DNA of 64,000 nt from Gordionus sp. m RMFG-2023. Taxonomy: Eukaryota; Nematomorpha; Gordioida; Chordodea; Parachordodidae. The position numbers and the translations under genes are program-made. The notes beneath the pieces were generated by a model. It was not told the origin of the DNA. It did no database searches and worked only from the letters and a program-made list of their open reading frames with translations. This document shows, piece by piece, positions 24,841 through 35,296 of the stretch. Each line of letters opens with the position of its first letter. The first letter of the stretch is position 1. The stretch is taken from the NCBI RefSeq assembly GCF_954871325.1, contig NC_088779.1, positions 13,952,846 to 14,016,845 of the forward strand, written 5' to 3'.

Positions 24841-25406
24841 CATAGGAGACACATAACCAAAAACTAATTCTATCTGTACTACCGACATGCTCTAACTGAA
24901 ATCCAAAATATTTTTTGAAGATCTAAGGTATTTTATAATCTTTGTGTTTTGGTAATACTTGTAGAAAGGGATGGTATATTTTCATAAGTTCATATTAAAT
25001 TCCGTACATAGAAGTAGCTGGGAATTCTTCAAACTTCTGTCAGAAATATTATTTTAAGCGAATAAAAATTTACCCACCCCCTTTCCCAAAAATATATTTA
25101 AATATGAAAAAAAAATAAGTTAAATCTCAAAATATTTATAAAAAAAGTGAAAAACCAATATTATTTTTATAAAATTACTACATAGCCTTAGGCTAAAGTA
25201 GGTTAACCTACCAATAATATTTATTGGGCAAAAACCCCCATAGTACTTTCCCCCTCGCAAAATCTAGGCTACGGCTAGTATTTATCAATATATTTTATAA
25301 AAAAGGTCGGCATACTTTATTTGAAAATATATAATTTGGGATATTTGATCCATAAACTGAGGTACTTTATTTTAAATTCCAGTTTATTTACATGGCTAAT
25401 CTCTTC
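24841..25406. other. A+T-rich stretch, nothing recognised
   Basis: Short C-rich patches (ACCCACCCCC near 25070 and ACTTTCCCCCTCGC near 25245) without frame or inverted repeat. Confidence 0.4.
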
Positions 25407-25540
25407 CAGTAGCGTCACTGAAGGGTGGTGCAGGGGCTCGAACCCCCTGGAAAAAGGGTAATTTTGAAAATGTTAACTTAAAAAAAGGTTATTTTGAATA
25501 TAATTTTTAAAAAAATTTGAGCCTCTTGAGATTGTTCTTC
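25407..25540. repeat. CGTCACTAAGG-family hAT fragment, solo left end
   Basis: Starts CAGTAGCGTCACTGAAGG, then GGGGCTCGAACCCCCTGG, and an inner end TTTGAGCCTCTTGAGATTG. The outer right terminus is missing, so it is truncated. Confidence 0.6.
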
Positions 25541-26039
25541 AATTTGAATTGTGCGCTTTTAATCTGCTGGAATGCAATGTTTATATGATTATTATTCATA
25601 AAGCTGCGTGTATGCTTGCTATTCCTGAATCGTGAACTTTCTGATGATGTAAAAATTTTAATTTTAAAATAATGCAAAAACTCTCAAATTAATTTTTAAA
25701 GAACTGTTCATATATTTTAAAAAACCATATAAATAATTTTAAAAATTGTAGATTATTTTAAAAAACAGCGAATAATCAAAAAACGATGAAATCTATTAAT
25801 TTTTTAGAAAATTCTCTATATTTTATTTTTTAATATGCAAAAATAATAATAACAAACAGTAATGATAGAATCTGGTAACTTAAATTCTATATATCCTATA
25901 TTTGTTAAGTCATATTTATCCAACTAATTTTAAAAATATCGAAAATTTCAATATTATAAGCTATTCCTATTTTTCAAAAAGTCCTTAAAAATTAATAAAT
26001 ATATAAATATTCCTAATATCATTTTAACCCCAATTGTTC

Positions 26040-26168
26040 CCAAACATTGGTGCTTTCGGGACCAGGACATAAATTTCTTCAAAATTCGAATGTGCTTAAT
26101 TTATGGTAATCCTCAGATAGGATTCTACCTATTGCAGCGGATTTCAATTGAAATATATAGGTCACACT
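26040..26168 (+). pseudogene. Reverse-transcriptase-associated tail fragment (non-LTR type)
   Basis: The stretch reading FYLLQRISIEIYRS resembles the conserved end of proteins that follow reverse transcriptase in some non-LTR retroelements. The minus-strand piece at 34335-34687 carries the same phrase (QQISLEICRS). It resumes at 28003 after the hAT insertion. A short, old relic; the family assignment is tentative. Confidence 0.35.
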
Positions 26169-28002
26169 CAGGGTTGCCATGTCTCCCTCCATCAGCGGGA
26201 GACTCCCGCAATTTTTTAGTTTACACGCAGACATTTCACTTTCGCAATTGTGAATCTCCCGCAATTTTTTAATTTCTCCCGCATAATTTCTTTTGAGCAT
26301 TTTAACGTTTTTATTATATAAATAATAATTTTGAGACAGTAATTGATTTATTTTTAAAATAAATTTTAAATATTTATGCGAAAAACATGTATAGTTTGTA
26401 AATTTCTTTCTCCTGTTTTATTTTTATCCAATAATAAATCAACATCATTCATTTCATTCATATTTTATCATTTTCAGTGTGTTTGTATATAACATTATAG
26501 GGCTCGGCGCTTAATTATCATGTTCAGGTTAATTTAAATATATAATAAAATAATATTATACTTATTTCAATGATACTGATAATTATTTTATTTATTATAG
26601 TTCAATCACATTATTTACAATACAGATGCAATTACAGTTGCGGAAATATATAATACTATCCTATCATTACAATATGGGTCGAATCTTTTCCCCATAATAT
26701 TTAACAACTCCAATTTAAGTTTAAACTTTACTTGTGGTAGAACAAAAATGAGCAAGGCTATCACAAATGTTCTAAGACCTGAATCCAAGAGGTCAATTCT
26801 AGACGATTTGAAAGGTCGACATCCATAAACAATTTTAACAGTTGCACCTAATAAGGGAAATATTAAAACATTTCCCTAGATCCTTCGCTATTTCAACAAG
26901 AAAAATTTTTTTTCCTGGATAGTAAAAATCCAACGATATAACTAACCACATAATGGTAAATGGAGCTGAATCAGGGTTATCAATGAGTTGCTTGTCAGTT
27001 TTCTGTGCTGATAATGCCTCTGTGAATTTTGGCAGAAACCAAAGTGTATTTACCGAATTGAGGCAGCACAATAATGATTAATACCAATTGGCTGCATATG
27101 CCATATACTACATAATAATGAATGCATTATCTGTGGATGTCGAAATAATTGTGATGAAATGTTTAAACGAATTTTCATCAACTAAAAAAGGCGTGGAGTT
27201 GTCTGACTTGGAATGGTGTGAGTTGTTGCGACATGTCTCTATCAGGTGGTTATCATCGATAGAATTTTAAAATTTTAAGAACCTTTAAAAATTACTTATT
27301 AAATAAAGATTATAAAAGCTGCCCTGAAATTTTTAAAAAATTTTTTGAGGATGAAATGACACAAGCTTATTTAGGAATGATTTCACATGTAGGAAATCTA
27401 CTACGTGCTATTAATTTTCAATTGCAATCAGAAGAATCTTTATTAATGAAGATTCACAAAATTATGCTGCAGCTGTGTTCATCTTTACAGTTAAAAATTG
27501 ATAATAAATTTTATCTCGCTATTGCTAAAAATATTATATTAAAATGTTCAAATAATACTCTAATTAATGTATTTTTAAATGAAGCAAGTATTTTTATTAA
27601 GAACAATTTTAGAATATTTGCAATCAAAATTTGATTTTAATAACTCTATTTACAAATGTATAAATATAATGACCTTGGAACAGAAACCATCAATTGTGTT
27701 TTGTAATTTAAAAAATATATTAAAAATACCGATAGACATTGATGTCTTGTTTTAGGATATTGTAATTCTCTCTATATTTTATGATTCGCCAGGATCTATT
27801 TTGAAAAATAGTTACCGACTTTGTATTTACATAAAGTAATTATCAAAAATAATAGGCATATAACTAAGTCAATTCAAAATCCGACCGAAAGCCCATAAAA
27901 AAATTTTTTAGCAATTTTTATATTTCTACCGCAATTTTCATATTTCTCCCGCAAAATACCAAAATTCTCACGCAATTTGAAAATTTTGACCTGGCTACCC
28001 TG
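26169..28002 (+). mobile_element. hAT element with a perfect 8-bp duplication
   Basis: The ends CAGGGTTGCCATGTC and GACCTGGCTACCCTG are inverted and flanked by GTCACACT at 26161-26168 and 28003-28010. A short motif, TCTCCCGCAATTT, repeats several times inside each end in inverted orientation (26178-26285 and 27930-27970), a likely transposase-binding array. A decayed transposase lies between. At 1834 bp the element is shorter than a complete hAT, so it is probably internally deleted as well as mutated. Confidence 0.92.
26740..27634 (+). pseudogene. hAT transposase, decayed (middle part)
   Basis: Readable blocks in order are GRTKMSKAITNVL and DDLKG (about 26735-26820), NKGNIKTFP and ILRYFNKKN (about 26845-26910), ALSVDVEIIVMKC through WCELLRHVSIRWLSS (27088-27270), and FFEDEMTQAYLG through the 92-codon frame ending at 27634. 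They match the order found in hAT transposases related to ZMYM/DUF4371 proteins: RNase H-like core start, then insertion domain with the LRHVxxRWLS motif. The C-terminal dimerisation block is not seen. Several stops and shifts separate the blocks, so it is inactive. Confidence 0.75.
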
Positions 28003-28479
28003 GTCACACTGTATATCAATCCATGCATTACCGAGAGGTACCTTCTCAAATTTTTAAACAAATTATATACTATAAATTTTTATTAATATATTTTATTTTG
28101 ATATAGTTTATATTATATCTTATTTTATAAATTGAAGTCGTTTTTAAATAAAAAAAATATAATTAAAACTTGGAGAAGTTACGGCTATATCAAAAACCAA
28201 AAAATTAAATTTTACAAGTTATTAAGCAACTAATGAATTTATTGGAGATGACACCTATTTGAATGATTTTTTTAGGAATTATTACTTTATTTGGTGAGAA
28301 AATACAAATACAATAAAATTATAAAAATGATTATCTATAAGTATACCAAAATTTGATGAATTGATATTATAATGTAATTAAGCTATTAAGTAAAACATCA
28401 AGGATCAGCCAATTAAAAGATAAATTTATTTATATTATCTGCCTTATTTTTAAGATATAATCATATAAGTATTTTTTAA

Positions 28480-28855
28480 ACAATATAATCAAATTTTAGC
28501 AATACTTAATAATAGAGATTATGTAAATGGTAATAGATTAAAATATTATTTATATATTAATTTTAAATGTAATTTATAGATTTGATATTCTTATATTTTA
28601 ATATAAGATGAAAAATTATGACGAAGTATAGTATTATTGTATTAATTTGAAGTAATTTTAAAGCAATAAAATCAAATTTTAGCAATATTTAATAATAGAA
28701 AAGAGATTATGTAAATAAAAAACTAAATGGTAATGGTAAGGAGATTAAAATATTATTTAATTTATATATTATTTTTAAATGTTAATTTATAAATTTTATG
28801 TTCTTATATTTTAATCTATTAAAATTATGACGAAGTATATTATTGTATTAGTATT
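28480..28855. repeat. Two-copy tandem duplication, unit about 185 bp
   Basis: Both copies run from AATCAAATTTTAGCAATA through GATTATGTAAAT and AAAATATTATTTA to AAATTATGACGAAGTATA. The copies begin near 28488 and 28670. Indels and substitutions show moderate age. Non-coding. Confidence 0.75.
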
Positions 28856-28903
28856 TGTCATAATTAATATAATCTAATATTTTATTGAAATGCTTACTTT
28901 AGG

Positions 28904-29121
28904 TAATGTTGTTTAAGGCTCGTTTTGAGCCGATTTTTAAAAACGGCTAAGTCAATATTTCTAGAATAATATTACGCAAGCCTGAAGATTTTGTTTGTAG
29001 AAGAAACAAAGTTTGGATATCTATAAGCAAAATCTCGAGGGTTAGGCAATATTTTACTGGCTAAAATATTGAGTTAGCCGTTTTTAAAAATCGGCTCAAA
29101 ACGAGCCGTTTAACAACACTA
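28904..29121. mobile_element. Foldback-type MITE, copy 2 (with target duplication)
   Basis: Ends TAATGTTGTTTAAGGC and CGTTTAACAACACTA, arms of about 55 bp. Flanks ACTTTAGG (28896-28903) and ATTTTAGG (29122-29129) match at 7 of 8 positions. The 8-bp length and the TAGTGTTG terminus support a hAT-derived MITE. Confidence 0.85.
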
Positions 29122-29262
29122 ATTTTAGGTATTCTTAGATCAAACTAATGAAATATTACATGCGATAGAAGGTGAAATATTTGCAAGAAAAAAATTCATT
29201 CACAAAGATATTTTCTTTATTGTAAGCTGGATTATATAAAACATCACAACATTGAAGAATAG

Positions 29263-29352
29263 TACCAATGCAGAATGTGCCAAGGATGGGCATATGGTAC
29301 ATGTTGAAACTTCGATAAATTTTTTATATGTCCAAAATGTTTAGTAAATTAA
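29263..29352 (+). pseudogene. Cys-rich (PHD-like) transposase tail fragment
   Basis: Reads CRMCQGWAYGTC, then NFDKFFICPKCL and a stop, with one in-frame TGA. The C-x2-C ... W-A-x3-C ... C-x2-C spacing is that of the short zinc-binding tails that end several DDE transposases and other transposon proteins. Preceding sequence (from about 29129) stays open for about 30 codons in another frame, but I recognise no domain there. Confidence 0.35.
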
Positions 29353-29359
29353 CCAAAAT

Positions 29360-30700
29360 TAAGATTAATTTATAAGTATTATGATATATTAAACAATAAA
29401 ATTTTTATATACATATCATTATTAATAAATAAATGGTATTTAAATTAGTTATAGCCTAAAAACCAATGGTTTAGGAAGCCCCTTGAGGTGGTTTGCCCAA
29501 CCCCGTTATTGGGACTTATTGAACAAAAAAAAATTTCAAAAAATATTCTAAAAATATTTTATAAGGTACCTTTATATTAGGTAATATATCATGTTTTATA
29601 ATATCTAAAAAAACATAGGAGCTAAGGCCAATTTTGCAAAAATCGGTTCGACTAGCCCCAATCTCCCCTACCATTAAGGATCGTCCTTTATTTTAAAAAA
29701 TTTAATTAACTGATAATTCTTTTCTCCTGACTTTTCTAATATTTTGAGAGGATATCAGATTTAATAGATTACTTATACAAATTTAAAAATTGATTTCTTA
29801 AATAAATTACTTCTTTCAATATTTTCAGTTTTTGAGTCAATATTTTCTCATATATGAATATATATATCTTACAGAAATCCAATAAGTTATAGTTATTCAA
29901 TTACCATATAACAGGTCTTTGCATAATATAAACTTCGATGAACAATAACTTCACTTTGGTTAATTGCACAAATTTAATGAAATTAAATCTTTAAAAAGTT
30001 AAAAAGTAAGTTTTAAACACTTTTTAGTTTTCTATTTAAAATATTTTATTTATAATTTTTCATTAAAGTTACAAATGTGTATTTTTGGATTTGAATAAGT
30101 AAAATATGATAGTTTATTAAAATTTTCGTTGTAATACAAAAAATGTTACCTAGTAATGTATGTAAATATTGCTGATACATATTCTCAAATTCTATCAAGA
30201 TGCCTATGTCAAAGTATTAAATTTCCTAGTAAAAGTAGAAATTTTAACTTCCCAGAATCAAGGTTATATCATATCCAGATATTATTGCTAGGGCGCTCAA
30301 TGATATGGACTAAGTTAATTTAATAATAGATGTTAATACTACTATATCAGGTGAAGGTGATACTACTTCAATTCATTGATAAGGATATCGAATAAATTTA
30401 TTTTGTTTTATCAATTTTTAATATAAAATGTAATATTTTAATAAATAAAATTATTAAATTATAATGTTGATATTGTCTTATTATTTGATAACATAAATAA
30501 ATTAATATTTGCAAGAATTCCTAAGTCTCCTTCATTTTTTTTTAATTTCCCCATTTTCCCCTAATTTTTATCTTCAAATACATATTTAATTCTCACAAAA
30601 TAATTAATTACATATTCAAGAATCATGATACAGAATATAATTTTATATCTGTATTAATTTATCAAAAATACAAACAAATTAATAAATATAATAGACTTAT
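29360..30700. other. A+T-rich stretch, nothing recognised
   Basis: No element ends or convincing frames. Confidence 0.4.
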
Positions 30701-30721
30701 AACAGCTTTAAATTTTTCGTG

Positions 30722-30776
30722 CTTGCTCCATCAGATATTGAACATGTTTATCAAATAATTCACACCTGAAATAAAT
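30722..30776 (-). CDS. Candidate terminal exon of an unknown gene
   Basis: On the minus strand a good acceptor (T/A-rich tract then CAG, at about 30777) leads into an open stretch reading CELFDKHVQYLMEQARKI and then TAA. The composition is protein-like (charged and amphipathic) and unlike the surrounding A/T noise. No upstream exon was found within the next few hundred bases; a 3.9-kb hAT begins at 31269. I do not recognise the protein. It could be a real last exon or chance. Confidence 0.25.
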
Positions 30777-31284
30777 AAAAATTATAAACTTATGTGATAA
30801 TTAATAAAATTTCTTTTCAATAATAATTGAATTTATATTTAAAAACAATTCATTAGATAATTAGAACCTATAAAATATAAAACTAATTCCTGCTCTAAAA
30901 AATATTATAGATGAATTGACTAACAAATCAATATAAAGAGTCATTTTAGTAGATATCTTCCAATCAATGAAATTTTACCAATTGGCGATATGTTGTGAAA
31001 ATTATTGCAGGAAATTCCATATCAAATCAACCACTTTACCGACTGAAGTTTTCTAAATTTAATATACAATTGTCCATAGTGTTTACTGGTAATAGGTATA
31101 ACAAATTTAGGAGATTTAATTCATCAATTCAAATTACAATCATTTAAGAAATTTTTTTATTTAAAAATTATTTTATTTCTTTTTACTAAAAATTTAATAT
31201 ATTTTCATGCTTATATAGCTTGTAAAAATCAATTTATATAAACGAAAAATCAATTTAATAATTTACATCAGAGACCTGCAGTCC

Positions 31285-31475
31285 CGGCCCTAAACCCGGC
31301 CCGGGACGTATTTTAAATTTTTTAAATATACCCGGGCCGGGCCTAAAAAAAATTTTTTTAAACATATCCGGGCCGGGCCTAAAAAATTTTTTTTAAAATA
31401 TATCCAGGCCAGGCCAGGCCGGGCCGGGCCTAAGATTGTAAAACCCGGGCCGGGCCGGGCCGGGCCGGGCCTTAA
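31285..31475. repeat. GGGCCGGGCC subterminal array, left end
   Basis: Several CCCGGGCCGGGCC blocks separated by A/T spacers, plus an uninterrupted run of GGGCC units near 31445-31470. It is the most G+C-rich DNA in the window and lies only at the ends of this transposon family, so a transposase-binding role is likely. Confidence 0.7.
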
Positions 31476-31973
31476 TATTTTTTATAAAAATTTTTACATT
31501 ATGAGCTAATGGTTATAAGATTATATTATATTGTAGTTATGATTAATACAATATTGGGTGATGGTTAACACTACCTAACACCCACAGATCGATCAATTAA
31601 TTTCCTGCAAATTTATTCAAAGTATTAATATATTTTTTTATAATTCATATCTAAATTTTTACAACATATTTTACCTAAACAATCAAATAAAGGAATATTT
31701 TAAATAAGCCCCAATATTCAAGATTAATATATTTTTTTATAATTCATATCTAAATTTTTAGAATATTTTTTACCAAAACAATCAAATGAAGGAATATCAC
31801 TTCTTGAAGTTTGTAATACCTTTCAAAGCGAAAAAGGAGAAATAAAATTGATTTTACTTATTATAAAGCATTTTTTAATTGAAAAATTTGTTTTACATAA
31901 GTATCATTTTATTTCTCTTTTTCTCTGTCCCAAATTCAAGCAATTACGTATGTAGTCAGGGACAGATCGCAAG

Positions 31974-32150
31974 ATGACGGAAAACTATATAAAAGATTAT
32001 ATTAAATTACAAGAGGCTCAGGAAGTAAATGAAATACCATCGACCAGTCAAATTACGACTGTTGTTAAACAAACTGAATCGTTTTATGACAAATGGGGCG
32101 ATGGTAATTCTGGTAATATGTCAAAACCCGATGATGAATATTATAATTAC
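31974..32150 (+). pseudogene. hAT transposase exon, 5' of the nested insertion
   Basis: Fifty-nine open codons from an ATG to the insertion point. The segment FYDKWGDG and the acidic PDDEYYNY resemble the linker before the hAT C-terminal domain. Reading continues in the same frame after the insertion, at 33649. Upstream transposase exons are not visible, so the element is internally deleted or the ATG is not the true start. Confidence 0.6.
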
Positions 32151-33640
32151 CAGAGTTGTTAAAAGATACTTTTTAAATGGATCTAGATACAGATACAGAT
32201 ACATAGTCTCAAAAGTTATCTAGATACAGATACATTTTTTTATGCTCTTATAGGTTTGCATAAACCTAAATTAATATTATATTGTGAAAATTCATGAAAT
32301 GAGCTAAAAATTTATTGACGCGATATAACATTTATCAGAATATAACTAAAATTATAATTTTAATATAATATATGAAAATATATGATTAAATAATTATTAG
32401 ATTTCAGTAATAAAATATTTTCAAAATTTTGATCATTTAGGCATCCTCGTTTATCTGTGAAGACATTTTTAGCAACACTAAATAGTCTTTCCACAGAGGC
32501 GCTTGAAGGAATTGTAGTGTTATATTTAATAAATAACAATTTTATATCAGTTCTTTAAAAATGCTAAAATCTCTACATTTATTTTAGAAAAAGTTATTTA
32601 AAATTTGTTGATTATCAAAATTTAAATCATTATTAGAAATTATATCTGCTGTAGGGTACTGAAAAAAATCTGAAATTAAATTATTTGTTTTTTTTGGCAG
32701 GTTATTTGCTTGCAGTCAGTTGATGACTTTGATAATTCACCAGCTAATCTTTGTATCAATTGTTTTCTTTTATAATGGCTGCATGCCATCTATAATAAAA
32801 GCAATAATTAAATCATCTAAAGTGCCTTGAGTTAAAGTCAAAGGTCTTTTAGCAAAAATATTATTGGAGGATGAGCCTTGCCAATATTTTCTTTAGTATT
32901 TTATTTTCCTTCCCCTTTTTTATTTTTGTTAACAAGGTTGGATATTTTCTCTTAAAATTTTAATTAGAATTTTAAATATATAATATCTATACCCTTATGT
33001 GCTTCACGATATTGCACATTGAAGTCATACTGACGGATATTTTTGTATTTTTAGGTAGACACGGCAAACCTTTTACCATCAGAGAATTAATTGTTTTCTT
33101 TGTTTTGAGATATTATTTTAAAATATGCTCAATTTGGCCATGGTAAAGCAATAGAACTTGTTGCTTCCTCTTCTTCATCGATATAGATCTAAATAAATAT
33201 ATAAACTTAAAAATTTAGTTATAAAATAAAATTTACCATTTCCATATTGTAATATTAAAATTTGTATGGTTTATTGATAAACTCGGACATAATATTTAAA
33301 TTAATGAATATTTATATATATTTTTTATATATAAGTTTTAATATTTTATGTATATATAATTCTTTATTATAGTATTAATAAATATTAATATATAATATAT
33401 ATATATTTATTTATTTCATAAGCTCATATGAAATAAAATAAATTTTACAGTCAAATATTTTTATTTACAATAAAAAAAGGGGTATATAAAATGTATCTTT
33501 AAAAGTATCTAAAAACAGATACAGATACCTCTAAAATAATATCTAGATACAGATACCTTTCTAAAAAATCTATCTTGATATAGATACAGATACTACATTT
33601 TTATATCTAGATACAGTATCTAGATACTTTAACAACTCTG
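32151..33640 (-). mobile_element. hAT inserted inside the transposase of another hAT
   Basis: Ends CAGAGTTGTTAAAAGATAC / GTATC..TTTAACAACTCTG, with a perfect duplication ATAATTAC at 32143-32150 and 33641-33648. GATACAGATA-type motifs crowd both ends. On the minus strand at 32411-32509 a transposase C-terminus reads PSSASVERLFSVAKNVF then TDKRGCLND, the hAT dimerisation domain. The rest is decayed. Same family as 2723-3407 and 3482-5670. Confidence 0.92.
32411..32509 (-). pseudogene. hAT transposase C-terminal dimerisation domain
   Basis: Thirty-three open codons reading PSSASVERLFS, AKNVFTDKRG and NDQNFENIL. PSSAxxERLFS is the most conserved signature of the hAT dimerisation region. Upstream sequence toward 32900 holds only short decayed frames. 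Confidence 0.75.
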
Positions 33641-33648
33641 ATAATTAC

Positions 33649-33855
33649 ATAAATAAAAAAATAGATGAAACATTTAAGGTGGATAATTTGTTAGTGGTGG
33701 GCGGCTCATCACCAATTTTAGCAAAATTGGCAATTCCTGCTTCAAGTGCAAGCTGTGAGCGGAATTTTTCCACTATAAGAATTCTTGAAAAAAGAAGAAG
33801 TAATCTTCAACCTGAAAAGGTAGATATGCTTTTCTTTCTTCATGATAATTTGTGA
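33649..33855 (+). pseudogene. hAT transposase C-terminus, 3' of the nested insertion
   Basis: Sixty-nine codons, open to TGA at 33853-33855. It contains ILAKLAIPASSASCERNFS, then EKRRSNLQPEKVDML and FFLHDN, a complete hAT dimerisation domain. Joined across the duplicated ATAATTAC it is in frame with 31974-32150, so the outer gene's 3' part was intact when the inner hAT landed. Confidence 0.85.
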
Positions 33856-34334
33856 ATTTTTAATATCTTTCTTGAGTATAGGGTTTCGTCAATCATGCTG
33901 ATTTTTTACTTTGCAAACTGTCAAATATTTATTGCATTTATTATATTTACCTTGAGTCATGAAAGTTTTTAATCCAACATTTTTCATTATTTTTTTTTAC
34001 AATATTATATAATACAATTATCTTCTTTTGTTAAAAATTTATATTATAAAATAAATTATATTAATATTGTGCAATTAGATTATATTTTCAAAATACTATT
34101 TATTATACATGCATTTTTTTAAATAGCGATTTATTTTTATTTTATAAATTAAATACAATATATTATATTTTATTTTTTGATTTTCATTAAAATTACAGAG
34201 GATTAAAAAATATATATTAAAAATTAAATATAAAAAAAAAGAAATATATAATATATATATGATCTATGAAGACATTAAAAAAGACTATAAAAAAAATATA
34301 TGGGTTTTAAAAAGGGGGGGGGGGGTATATATCA

Positions 34335-34687
34335 TCAAAGAGAAGAGTGAATACTTAAAAAATTAGACCGGCAAATTTCTAGGGAAATCTGCTGGCGAAG
34401 GTAAAATCCTTCATTGGGGTCCCCTGAGATCTGTCTCATTTTTTTTCCTATAATTTTAATGAAATTGAGGGCCTCGTTTCCAAACATGCCTAGGGTATTG
34501 GTAACGATAGGAATGAACATAGTGTTGACGAGGCGTATTTATTTTTTTTAAGGATTTCTGCCTTTTCGATAGCAGAAAATGAGAGGTTAGACTTGGCAGC
34601 AAAATCAACGCAAATGTAATCCCATGTTAGCGGACCATTAGACCAGGGTATGAGAGAAATACCATCTATTCTCAAAATATTTTCCAT
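34335..34687 (-). pseudogene. Reverse-transcriptase-associated tail relic (non-LTR type)
   Basis: Two overlapping frames show RIDGISLIPWSNG and TWDYICVDFAAKSNLS, then GMFGNEALNFI and QQISLEICRSN. This order (a PDG...PW...WD...D block, then a GxxxxxALxFI block, then QRISxxIxR) is that of the conserved tail, possibly nuclease-like, seen after reverse transcriptase in some non-LTR elements. It is broken and old. It lies inside the 3.9-kb hAT and is related to 26040-26168. Confidence 0.5.
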
Positions 34688-34924
34688 TTTTATAAATTAA
34701 ATATTAGTTTTATTTTTTTTAAATGTAATATCAAATATAGTATATGCTCAAAATATCCATTTTTATAAATAACAGTTTTATAATTTTTATAAATTCAATA
34801 TAATATTCTAAAAATATTAGCTTTTTACATGTATTTTTTAAATAATAAGCGATAATACTCGCTGAAAAATATGGTAAAATACCTCATAGGTGAATTTTTG
34901 TATATACCAGGTCGAATATAATTT

Positions 34925-35150
34925 TAAAAAATTCCGAGCCGGGCCTGAAATTTTTTTTAAAAAAATATCCGGGCCGGGTCTTTAATTTTTAAATCCGGGC
35001 CGGGCCGGGCCGTAAAAATTTTTTTTAAAAAATATCCGGGACGGGCCTTAAATTTTTAAATCCGAGCCGGGCCGGGCCGTAAAAAAATTTTTTAAAAAAT
35101 ATCCGGGCCGGGCCTAAAAAATTCAAAACCGGGCCGGGCCGTGCAAATGG
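34925..35150. repeat. GGCCCGG subterminal array, right end
   Basis: About eight CCGGGCCGGGCC-type blocks spaced by 25-50 bp of A/T sequence, inverted relative to the left array. The inverse complement is closely similar to 55818-56015. Confidence 0.75.
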
Positions 35151-35296
35151 TACCTCTGCAGGTCTCTGATTTACATAAACGAAAAATCAATTTAATAATT
35201 TATATAAACGAAAAATCAATTTAAATCAAACTATTGAGTTTATATTACAAAATGAGTCCGCAAGGTTAGTATTAAGTTAATAATGAAAAAGAAATA

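Larger units (their letters stand above)
31269..35168 (+). mobile_element. hAT element, CAGAGACCTGCAG family, full span with nested insert
   Basis: The ends CAGAGACCTGCAG / CTGCAGGTCTCTG are flanked by a perfect duplication ATTTACAT (31261-31268 and 35169-35176). Arrays of CCCGGGCC/GGCCCGG motifs sit just inside each end. Coding remains of its transposase lie at 31974-32150 and 33649-33855. A second hAT occupies 32151-33640. A reverse-transcriptase-associated relic lies at 34335-34687. A shorter sister element with nearly identical right-end sequence lies at 55818-56717. Confidence 0.92.

Noticed and set aside
31440-31475. GGGCC tandem run read as a telomere-like or expansion-type repeat
   Set aside because: It lies at a fixed place inside a transposon end with a perfect 8-bp duplication, so it is part of the element.
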